In this document: positions 1 through 11,500 of the stretch, one piece after another
Layout: the number at the start of each line of letters is the position of its first letter
How positions within the stretch are numbered: position 1 is the first letter of the stretch
Source of the DNA: Harmothoe impar
Lineage: Eukaryota > Annelida > Polychaeta > Phyllodocida > Polynoidae
DNA: 64,000 nt
Assembly: GCA_947462335.1 (NCBI GenBank)
Contig: OX381720.1
Location: 41,957,152-42,021,151 of the forward strand
Direction of reading: 5' to 3'
Position numbers and translations under genes: made by a program
The notes under the pieces: generated by a model
The model's input: the letters and a program-made list of their open reading frames with translations, nothing else
Databases searched by the model: none
Told to the model about the DNA's origin: nothing

Positions 1-1365
1 ATTTATGGACTTCAATTGCCTTAACTAACTCCAGAACCCTTTTATATGACACTTCAGTGTCAGGGGTGGTAGGATATGATGTATTACTGGGTACTGACAT
101 TGACGATGTGACAGGCAAATTGCCCAGTGAGGCAAAAAGCTTGGATCCAATGTTGGTGAAGAATTCATTAATATATGGGGGTACAGCTGTGCCTCTCAAT
201 TCGGAGCCCGTTTCTAAATGAGTTAGGACAATATCAGGTTTATTTTGACCTGAATTCCCAAGGAGCAGGGCTAATTCCCTCCAAAATTTTGTTGGGTTGT
301 CTGCTAAATCGTTTAGTTTTTTATTATAGTATTCATCTTCCGATGCACGTGTTTTCGCATTGATATCCCGTCTTACTTGTTTGGCACTTTCAAGCAAATC
401 AGGATTGGTCCTATTGCCCTGGCAGTATTCAGACATATACTCGTTACGTTCATGTATCGATTCAAGGATATCCTTGGTGATCCAGGGCTTATTATGGTCC
501 TTAAAGGTCATATCTTTTATGGGGCAGTGATTATCAAGATAATCAGTAATATGTGATAGGAGGATGGACCACTTTTCATCCACATTAGTATTTGTGTAAA
601 AGGTGGTCCAGTCAACATATGATAAATGGTCCATAAAATCATTTTGGTCGTAGTTCTTATAAGACCTGCCCCGGACAGTTGTTTGCACAAATGTCTCTTT
701 AGGCTTCTTTTTAGTGGCAAAAATTGGGAGATGGTCACTGATTAAACAAGGAAGTGTGCCTTTGTGCATCACCTTGGTACAATCAGTGGCGATTAAATCA
801 ATACATGTTCCCCCTCTTTGGTTGGGATGTGGGCGGGTGATATCATAAATTAGGTTGTGGAGGTTTGCCCCAGATACAGCCCGGTTGTAGTACTTTGTTT
901 TTGGGTCCTCCGGTTGCAGGAGATCTACATTTATATCTCCAATGAGCCATCGCTCACGCCCTTCCAAAGAGGGATTCTGGCAAAGTGCCAGCATTGAATC
1001 AATGCAATTCACATAACTCCCATTTGGTGGGCGGTAGACATGAATGAAGGAGGTAAGCCGGTGTTTGGGCTCAGTGTAGTTGATTACAACAGCCTCCATA
1101 TGAGTATTAGAACAGCTCAAGGGGGATAGAATTGAGCAATAGGGGGCCATTTTGTTACAAATGTAGAACAATAAACCGCCTCCTGCTTTATCAATAATTC
1201 GGTCACGCCTAAAGAATTGATATCCCGGCACATAGAGTTTATGGTCAGGGAAGCCTTCTAGCAGCCAGGTTTCACTAATGCACATGATGTGAAATAGTTG
1301 GACTAGGTCTGACATTTGACTGAACTAACGGTTTTGGCTCCTGATGTTATAATGGCCTACCTTCA
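1..1365 (-). mobile_element. Non-LTR retrotransposon fragment: AP-type endonuclease and linker, open at left edge
   Basis: Reading the minus strand from about 1365 to the left edge gives one long coding frame with the motif order of an APE-type endonuclease: VGHYNIRS near the start, CISETWL, GDINVDLL (917-940), GGTCIDLIATD, then SDHLPIF (about 721-741). It is followed by the linker that precedes the reverse transcriptase (NKPWITKD). The RT itself would lie left of the window. One in-frame TAG (1325-1327) breaks the N-terminal part, so this copy is probably dead. The linker resembles that of the RT fragment at 52.3-54.4 kb, so both belong to the CR1/Jockey-like branch, though not to the same family. 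It lies antisense in the intron just upstream of the first visible SLC6 exon. Confidence 0.8.
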
Positions 1366-1401
1366 GACCCTTCATAGAGATAAGGTCTGAAATGGGGGTG
1401 G

Positions 1402-1932
1402 TCATTTTGAGGGAGCATTCTTCTTCGTTTTAGTTTCCAACTCATGAGTTGGGGCAGGAGGGGCAATATGGGGAGCTGATGATATACAATGTATATAAAC
1501 ACAGTGATTGGCAGATTTATCTCTGCACAAGTGCCCCGTGGAAGAGTGTATAATTGTATACACTACTCCCCTGGTTATGGAGGGTATAGTGTTACCCAGG
1601 CTTGTATACATTAGGGGACTTACAGTGCCACATGGCTGCCACTTCATCACTATTAATGTAGTGATTTGGGGTTCAACAGCAGTGGGGTTGGTTTTCTTAC
1701 AACTAAGAGTCTTACTGACTACACATGGTGCACATGCTATACCTGATGAGCAAGTTTTACATGTACTTGAGCATGTAAGAGTGCCATAGAGGATGGCGCT
1801 TTTATGTACAAGCAAGAGTGGACCACAAGGGTCAAAAAGGTCAAAGCCATTTGTTCTCATTTGAGCCAGTGTGTGAGTCATAGCCATGTCGTTTGGTTGG
1901 ATGAGGTCCGCATTTTTAAGCAGGATAGTCAT
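1402..1932 (-). CDS. Cys-rich ORF upstream of the retrotransposon endonuclease
   Basis: This is a 176-residue open frame directly upstream (minus strand) of the endonuclease frame and ending about 37 bases before it. It has a Cys cluster (CSSTCKTCSSGIACAPC) and a further C..C/H cluster, suggesting a small zinc-binding module, and a Lys-rich C-terminus. I do not recognise it. Its position suggests it is the first ORF, or an N-terminal part, of the same retrotransposon, but it may also be chance. No host-gene splice signals were seen. Confidence 0.4.
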   Translation of the reverse strand: MTILLKNADLIQPNDMAMTHTLAQMRTNGFDLFDPCGPLLLVHKSAILYGTLTCSSTCKTCSSGIACAPCVVSKTLSCKKTNPTAVEPQITTLIVMKWQPCGTVSPLMYTSLGNTIPSITRGVVYTIIHSSTGHLCRDKSANHCVYIHCISSAPHIAPPAPTHELETKTKKNAPSK

Positions 1933-2527
1933 AGTTCATGTTTTGGTCTGACTAACTGACTAACTAAGCACAGTTTTATATTGATTTCAAAATATGAGTA
2001 TGAATATGCTAGTGGGTATATTCATCCCATTTTGCATTTATTGGAACTGGAATAGTTTGATATTCTATTGTGTTCAGATACACAACAGACAGGGTACTGG
2101 TATACTGTGTATCTCTGGTCTTAATGGATCAACAAAGTTTGTCCATGCTTAGGTAACTTAATTAAAGTAAACTTAAACTAGACTAAGCCAAACTAGGCTG
2201 AGACTAAACTAAACTAATCTAAGCTAAACATAATCTAGAGTTGACTAAGCCATGTTAGACTTAGTTAACTAACTAACTAATCGCTTAGTCCAGTATTGGC
2301 GATGGCCTTTGGTTGATTGTTAAATAATTTCTTTTTGTTTCAATGAGAGCTGGCGACTCTTGTTTATTCACAAAAACACATCCAAAACGCAGTATCCATT
2401 TGTAAACATTTGAATGCAAAAAATGTTCATACGACACCAATTAACACAATATCAACTTGTACTAGGTTACTTGAGCTTTTTCTTGTTTTAAAATTATATC
2501 ATCAGTGACATATTCTTTATATTACAG
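1933..2527. other. Intron sequence with CTAA-rich low complexity
   Basis: No gene is seen. Positions about 2155-2290 are a degenerate low-complexity run of CTAA/TTAG words, including (CTAA) repeats near 2268. The stretch ends with a TTACAG splice acceptor before the first SLC6 exon. Confidence 0.6.
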
Positions 2528-5500
2528 GTCTGGGGAGATGCAGCTTCTCAAATCTTCTTCTCTCTTGGCCCAGCATGGGGGTGTCTGATATCATTTGCAT
2601 CCTACAACAAATTCCACAATAACTGCCACAGGTATGTTCGTTATTCACCTCTCACCACCATACTATATGATGCCGAGATAAATTATTGTACTGCCCCATA
2701 CTGCCACTTAGTATAAGTCCCAGTCTTGTATAGACCGTTACTATATTTCAATATATCTAGCACATATTCAAGTTCCTCAACATGTCCTCTTCATTATGCG
2801 TACCACAATAGGCACTCAATTATGTGACTACTTAATCAAGACTGTCTTCCTTCCCATTCCAGAGACGCTATCTTAGTGTCCCTGGTGGGCTGCGGTACGT
2901 CAGTCTTTGCTGGATCTGTAATCTTTTCCATCATAGGATTCCTGGCCCATGACCTCCAAGTAGGAGTGGGAGAGGTTATGACATCAGGTAAGTGATGGTT
3001 TTGACAACACTGAGACTTAGCATTCAGCATGACTGTGTACAATCAAAGGAAAAGGGCCCTCCAAGGTAAAGATTTATCTATAAAATTGAGGTCATCAGCT
3101 TTCTGGTGATATATTTCATTAGCAGGTATGACTTCTAGTTATTGAGAACTTGAATATGTGTGGTTAATGTCTAATATCTTACGCCAATAAGCTCTATCTT
3201 ACTTTGTTTTAGAGATATCTACATTTAATTAGTATAATCATGAAAGAAAAAAAATCTTTTCAAACATCTGGTCACAGCTTTTGATCTTAAAATGGTATTT
3301 ACATTTTGTTTTCAGTACAGAAATCTTTTTGGGGACTTCTATCAGTTGACTTTTAACCTTTCTAAAGTTTAGGATGAAAATCATGTTTCCATGGCAACCA
3401 ACATGTGCAGCAACACCAATTTAGGCCCAAAAACGTTCTTTTTACATTCCAAATATGGAAGGTTTTCCTCAAAGAGGGAATTTTCTAAAGTGGCCTATTG
3501 TAGTCTACATCAAAAAGTACTACAATAATTTTGTTATGTGTTGTTACTGTTATTGTAATCACAGAAAAAAACAGATTTCAAGTTATGTGAAGCTGGATGA
3601 GTTGAATTTCCATCATCACTGGAGACGTGTTTGTAATTTCAACATGTTATATCCTACAATATTGATGCATACTGCAGCTATGGTGTAAGATATATAATGC
3701 TATTAAACCGTATCTTACAGGTCCAGGACTGGCTTTCGTGGCCTACCCAGCAGCTCTGGCACGAATGCCAATAGCACCGTTCTGGTCCATCCTATTCTTC
3801 CTCATGCTCATCACAACAGGCTTGGACAGTATGGTATATATAAGTATTTATTTAATAGTGTGTAATTGTTTCCAGGCCACTACGTATGCCACATAATTGT
3901 ATATATAATATAAAGTATATGATGGAAGAATAAAGTGAGTACTTCTAAGCTTGGGATCAACATAAATGCTATGGTAATTAGTGTATATAATAGGTTGACA
4001 ACATGAGATAAAAGGCATATTGCACATTTACATATGTATAGTATCGATCAAACCAAACCAAGCCTTAAATCGCATACCTTCTCTTTACAATTCTGTGCTA
4101 AAAAAGAGCTTCAAGTTCCATTTGGGCAAAATAAAAGCTTTAGAGTAGAAATACCACATAAGTACAATCCATAAATGAGAATCATTATCGGTAACACTTC
4201 CTTGACAGTTCGCCCAAGTTGAGGTCGTGGTAGTGGCTATGACAGACCAATTTCCTGACACACTTCGCCCACGCAAGACCCTCTTCACCCTCTTTGTCTG
4301 CTTCATCTATTTCCTATTAGGACTACCCCAGCTTACTCAGGTGAGTGCTAATTCGATATCAATGAATGTGTACAACATGTACCTTTTATAATGTGCATAT
4401 AGAGAATATTACATATATGTATATAGTATTATGTAAATATGTATGTTAGATACATTATACTCATGTTCTTAACAGGGAGGCATCTACATCCTGACCCTTC
4501 TAGACTGGTATGTGGCCCTCTTCTCCGTCATGCTCATCGCCTTCTTGGAGAGCATAGGCATCATGTATATCTACGGTAAGACTGTTATTCAAAATAATGT
4601 AGTAACTTCAATATTTGGGACTGTAGGCTGAGGAATAGATACTGTCGGGGAACGGTCCAAGCATATAACTACTAGTGACTGTAAGGATTGTATAACTTCC
4701 AGACACTATAGTCTATGCCCAAGAATAAAATGAACAAATGAGGAAGGAGATTCGTTATTACTGTCGCTGTTACAGGCAATCTTGGTCTTGTCTCTTTATG
4801 GTCATGGCCACACACTGTGGATTCTTGGCTTAATGATGGTGGCCTGGCAGACCTGGTACCAGATGCTTCTACCCAATGTGTAGATGGTCCATGTGGGGGG
4901 CAGGCTGGTTCCAGGTTCTGTCAGGGTCTTGTGTAGCTGATTGACTGTAGGTCAGACTCAATGAGTGTACCTACAACCAGGAGCTCCCAGTGGGAACTGC
5001 CAGTGACTGACGATGGCCGGCCTCGTAGATGCAGGCCGCCAACGGTGGTGACACCTTGCAATCCAGGCCAGATCATGTAATCCGGGCCGGGTTGCTAGTT
5101 GAAACTGCACAGTTAGTTAAAGAACCCGGGTGGTACAAGCCAGGCCGGATTATGTGAATAACTGGGCTGGGTATGTAGTCCTCAAGGAGGTGTTATATAC
5201 TGATGTATAATGGTACATCACCACAATACTTTAAAGCAGCAACTCGACCTCCTCAGACCTCCTCCAACTCTAGCATAAATTTAGTATTTATAGGACCATC
5301 ATTTTGTATTTCTTTAAAGGGTCAGTTTATACGTGGGCTGGCGCCACTGTCCTGAATTAAAGATCCGCCCATTACATGTAGTTCAGTATGTAGGAACCGC
5401 CCACAAGTCAATAAGGTCATGCCTCCTCACACAGTCCTCAGGGAGTATTTTGAATAGCTTACAAGTGACGGGGTTATAGTCAGGTACCAGGGTACTATGC

Positions 5501-8500
5501 ATGTGCTCAATGGTCCCTTTCCCTTTGTTATATAATACACCCTTGGTCAAGTGTGTGACGGACTGGTAGGGTGATGGCCCTAGACCCCTAAATTCGACAT
5601 GGCGACATGGGCATTTCTTAAATTCGACATGCGACATGAGGCCTAGTGACATGCAACATAAGGCTTAAAAAAATAGTGACATGGGACATGAACATTTCTT
5701 AAAATCGACATGGGACATGAGCATTTTTAAGCGACATAGACATGCGACATGGCCATTTCTTAAAATCGACATGCGACATGGGGACCCCCCATCAAGGGCC
5801 CCAGGGTGAGATGATGACCCCATTTCATTAAAACCCAGTTTACTCTCCATATACCTGTGCTATATAATATGCATGTATACTGACCTCCACGTACTTGGGT
5901 AGCTTCACCATGATGGTACCCTTACTAAACTGTATTATATCATATTATATCAATGTTGTAGCAGGCTGCAGTATTACAATACATGGTACATGTATAAGCC
6001 CATATCGACCTCATTTAAAAAGATATATCTGTAGTGATAATTATGTGTGTATCAATTGTATAATTGATTAGTTAGATATGGTGCATATACCACGTGGCGA
6101 GCACAGAACTATTATTAGGTGCATCTACAATTCGAATCTCCCCTACTACATGGTGGGTCTGTAGTGGTGAGGGTGGGGGTATGGCGTGTAAAAACGCAAG
6201 GCATGCCATAGCAGAGGTTAGAGTTCCCTATGCTACTACGTCACAGGGTGGTGATTGGGGGGCAAACAGAGGCCTTCACGTGGTGAGGTAGTTGTACCAT
6301 GATAGGATCATTAGACCAACTTTTTTATAATTACTTACCTCATAGTCATAGGATAGGCTGCAGTCTTTACTATTGTTATACTTATGGTTTAAAAGAGAGT
6401 ACCGAAACATATATGTATTTTATACCAATGTACAATGCATTTATGTGACCGTTACTGTGAGAGATATGGTTCATATACCCTATAGAGTTTCACCCATGTG
6501 GCTTTTTTTTGGCCCCCACTGGTCTATTATTGGGTGCAATCTACTAATCTACTCTAACCTCTGCTATAGCAATGGTAGCCACACTGCCCACCCACCCTTT
6601 GTTGTCCAGCAGGTACTGTAAAACGTCGCGTATAAGCATATAAGCCCCACCTAGACTTTAGGCCAATCATGTAAGCTGCACTGGCGATCTGAGTGCCTCT
6701 ACATGGGTAAAAATCGACAGGGGCGACACGGCGACATGGCCTTTTTAGGCCCTTTTAAAGATCGACAGACATAGGAAAATTGGGGATAAAAATTGACCCA
6801 CAGGGATTTTTCTCTAAGTTCTTATATACCTAAAAATCGACAAAATGGCACAGTCCTGCTGCTAAAAATCGACACAGCAACATGGTGAAAGTTGTGGGTA
6901 CCCATGTAGAGGCACATCTGAGTATGGTGATTTTAGTAGTACTATATATATCATAGTAGCTAAAACTCGCGTAGAAGCCACACCCCGACTGATGGCCGAT
7001 CCTGCCGCACCTGCGATCTGATTTGTATATTAGCTGTGGCTTATACGCTAGGTTTTACGGTAAGGCCTGGATGCCTGGTGAACCGTGACCAAGCACACCA
7101 TGGTTGCTACTCCCCCCCCCCCCCACTACCACACACACACACACACATCGGCTGGCTGGTCCACACACACCATTGTCGTCGTCTGCCTGTCCCCCTACTT
7201 GTGTTTTAGGGAGTGACCATTATACATGTATGTACAGGGAGGGGGAGGTGTAATTTCTTTTCATCAATTTATAACAGTTATAGCTTCAGATAATAGTGCC
7301 GTTACATAAAACGGAGTGATCTTTTAATATGTGAGTGAGGCACATTATTATTGTTGTCAATCTTATAAAACTTAATGATTAACTTTCTTCAGTCACGTCA
7401 GATAATGGTTGCACCCCCTCCCCCCCCCCCCCCACCACAATAAATACAATAAAGACCACCCCATACCGCATGTACCCAGGTGTACTGAAGGCGGCTCACA
7501 GATGCTAGTGCACACCTTGACCTGTATTGATCTGTGGGCGGGATCTACCACGCTGTGGGCGGGATCTACTATGCAAAATAGGGTCAAAGGTTACCTAAAA
7601 CGGCCAGCAATGGCGGACAAACCTACGTATATACTGTCCCTTTAAGGCAGAGCAAAATAGCATGGCATATAAGGCCTCTTTAAAGCATAATGGATGGGTT
7701 AAAAATACTGATATTAAAGCTTGACCGTCATGGTTGAAGTGAGGCCAAAAGCACTTTTGGATATAGTTCAATTTTGATTCACAAGAGGGCTCTTAAGGGC
7801 TGGGAGCTTAGCTCTTACAGGCACAAGATAGGGTGAATATGTTGTAGCTGGACAATGCTCATGGTCCCCTGTCCAAACACTGCTGCCCTCTGGTGGAACT
7901 GTTATTTTAGGCCATGTATGGAAAATGCTGAACTTATTCCCTGACGGCCCAGCTTTAATCCTTCTGTGGTGGGAAGGAAAGCCATCTCTGCAGGGGCCAA
8001 TGCCAACATGACCTCTTGTGTTCGAAGATGGAACTAAAATGGCTTAGTCTTGTGTGGCTAGTACACTTAGAGCAATTAGCACACACTTATGGTGAAGGTC
8101 TACATACAACAACTAAATAGGGAAGTAGATGTATAATCTGTAGGAATACATATGAAAACCCTTATGGTTGTGCATGGGAATAGTGCTTTCATTATGCATA
8201 CACATAGGAGAATAGTTAGAGGTAGTTCACCTCAAGTCCAATAGGGGCAGCATGGAGTAGGCAACCTGCAGATCGTTATGTTATCAGGTTTACAGTTGGA
8301 TGACTTTTATTCTCACAGGAGGTATTTCACCTATTTTCATATAGAAAGAGGCACCCATATTATCTAAAAATCAACCTGTCCACATATGAGTCTGTGAAGA
8401 TTGCTGACATGTTATAATCTAAAATTCGATGCTCCGAGATCAAGTTGCTGCTTTAAGAAGGGCAGTATAGTGCTTCAATGCCCTATTGGTACACTCATGA

Positions 8501-11500
8501 TATATATAGGATTAGCAAGATGTATCGGCACATTGCTTCGCATCACAGTGCAATAGATTATTTTAAAAAGTACACTGCAATATTGCTTTGAACTCATAAA
8601 TATCTTTAATTCACAACTTTTCTATGTAGGATATCATAACCTGGCGAAAGACATAGAAGTCATGTTGGGCTTTAAACCCAGCATCTTCTTCAGGGTGTGT
8701 TGGTGTGGAATCACTCCTGCCATTGTATTGGTGAGTAGAACTTACTTCAAAATAATGTGTATAGACAAGACAAAAAAGTATAAAGCAGCCTTGAATTGCC
8801 TTAACCTTGCTAGTTTTATCAATGTAGATTATTGTTGTTGGGAGTCATTGATATGTACTGACCAGAACAGTATTAATGTGTCGAATATTCTCCCAGTACT
8901 ACCAGGGATATCTTAGCTTATGATATCTCATTTCAAAGATCTTGACACAAATAATTCCCCCCTAAGTACCCCTGTGTATGTGTCTGGTCACAAATATTAG
9001 CTTATGGGAGAGTACATGGAACGGATAACAAAGGAAGTATGGTATTGATAAGCATCCTGAATTAGTTTTAAGAAGATTGCATTTTGAGCCCTAATCATCA
9101 GACATATGCTCATCTTAATCAGTCTCCTTATTGTGTTTAGTTTGTGTGTGTGTTCAACTGCGTGATCCACACTCCTACCACCTACAACGACTACACATAC
9201 CCGGCCTGGGCTAACAGCATTGGCTGGGTAGTTGCTGTCACCCCGGTCCTTGCCATCCCGGGGTACATGATGTACCACACCATATCATACTTTGGGTCCT
9301 TCCAGGTAAGGCCAGTTTGATCTCTACCAGAATCATAAAAATGGCTTGTGTATAAGGCCGAGTACCTGTCCTGGCTTAATTCACTCCAACTATAGCTGTA
9401 GTGGTACCAACTTGTTGGCCTTTAAGTGCCAAGGGGATACAGCAGTATAGAAACTAAGCATAGTTTATTTTTGTTGTACTAGACTTTGTTTGTGAATTTA
9501 TGTTGTGTGTATATCGCAACAAGACATTAGTGATGTTAAAGGTTTTCTCTGATTATTACTAACAATTATATTGACACTCCTAGAGTTATTTAAATAACAA
9601 TGTGTAATATGTTAGAAAAAGAATATAAATCAAACCTGAAAATGGAATTGCTGCATCAAGCCATTTAGATGAAGCACATAAGTAGTATAGTATGTATCGG
9701 AACGGGACTATAGTTAACTACTGTTTATTACTCAATCGACATGCAGCCAATCAGAGGCCTCCATTTGGTCACGTGACCCGTTGCCATGGTAACGTGACCT
9801 ACTTAGGGCTCTCAGCCAATCAGAAGCCAGCATTCTGGGTGACCTACTGACCTACTTAGAAGCTCTCAGCCAATCAGAGGCCGGCATTCTGGTAACCATG
9901 GTAACGTGACCTACTTACGTCACGTGACCTACTTAGGCTCAGCCAATCAGAAGCCGGCATTCTGGTAACTAGGGTAACGTGACCTACTTAGGGTTTGTTT
10001 GTAAACAACACCACGTGGCTCTCTTGTTTGTAAACAACACCACGTGACACGTGACTGTTTGTAAACAAACAAACAAAAAAAAAGTTATGTAACTTATATA
10101 TAGAAATAAAAACACAACAAGATAATTTCTTTTCTTTTCATTTTATTCTTTATTTTCATTTCAATCAGAAAAAACACACAAGTTTATGCTTTTTTAGCTT
10201 GCTTCTTCGATTTGCAGCAACTCAACAGGCCGCAAAGTCTCACGCCGCCGTCACTCGCACCACCACACCCCGGACGACTTCTCTCCAATAGACATTGCAC
10301 GACTTTGGATAAATCCAACACCATTTCGGCAAGGCAGAGAATCTTTGCCTCCATGAAACGGCCGCCATCGCAACAACCCGTCACAACAGCATCATCGATA
10401 GCTTCTGACTCACGGCCCGGTCGCTCAGCTTTGGGATTTTGCTCATGCGCATGACGCACTTCTTGGGGTTTCTTGTTCGACATGCTTCAATTAGGAAATG
10501 AACGCAATGAGGTCCACAGGTGTCAGCAGAAGTGTCTTTTAGTTGAATGCGGTTTCTTTGCCACTTGAACGGAGCAGAGCGTTCCACGAAAGACAAGAAC
10601 TCCGCACTCAGCGGCGGTAAGCCGAAGGAATCAAAGTAGTACACTTCACCCGTGCTCGACACGTAAAACGCCACCCAATGCTGACCTGGTAAATGTTGCG
10701 GATCTGTGTTGCTCACGAAACAAGTGTCTTTGATAGGGTGCTTCGGAATAGTGTCACAAGAGAAAACGCCCAGGAAACGATGTTTTGTGTGAACGTTTTC
10801 CTTCAACACTCTGCTTATTTCAAGCGTGTTCATACGATACGCCAAGTACCGCCGTCTTGTCTTCAGTTCATGTGGTAGTCGGTGACGGGGTGTCGATCTC
10901 GGGTCAGCTCGACGACGTTGTCGTACACCAAGTAGAGTAGCACCGTTGTTGTCGCTTGTAGCTCCGAGCGGAAACTGACTTCCACCCTCAGCTGACCCGC
11001 TCTTATAAGGTTCAACCGTTCAGGAATTGATCGTATGAAATACCGCAGGAGCGCGCGCCCTCGTACATCCCCGTTTCCGTGTGTAGCGCCAAGTACTCTC
11101 TCACGGCCGCTTTGGTCTTAAAGTCGGGCACGTAGGCGTCGTTCGGCACTTTCTGATCGTTCACTATCACTTGAAGCGAGCTGATGTCGTAATGCTTCAT
11201 CTCGAACGGGTTCTTGGTGTAGCTACCGTTGAAGGCGTCGTGGTCAAGGAAGCAAATCATCATCGACTTGGGAAGCTGGCCTGTGTTGGAGTGCGTGTAG
11301 CTGTGATCTCTGTTACCTTGAGGGATGGCGTACGTCGTCACCTCCACTCTGTTCACCGGGTAGTCGAAGGGCCCGTGTTCTATCACCGCTCTCTCGTGCG
11401 TTTCCGCTACAGCGTCCGCCACCAGCACGCGTCGCACGTAGAGCTTTGCTTTGTAGATCTTCAAGCTGTAGCCTCCGTCAGCGGCGCACATCAGATAGAA

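Larger units (their letters stand above)
4576..8629. other. Repeat-filled intron of SLC6 gene 1
   Basis: No exon was found here. The intron contains the AATCGACATGCGACATGG-type repeat (5577-5810), a 223-bp inverted-repeat transposon (6693-6915), a C-run followed by (CA)n near 7112-7147, a C-run at about 7418-7433, a duplicated GTGGGCGGGATCTAC near 7535-7570, and a dispersed repeat (about 7670-8460) with inverted relatives at 51.3-51.65 kb and 54.4-55.1 kb. The equivalent intron of gene 2 (42746-43019) is only 274 bp. Confidence 0.7.
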
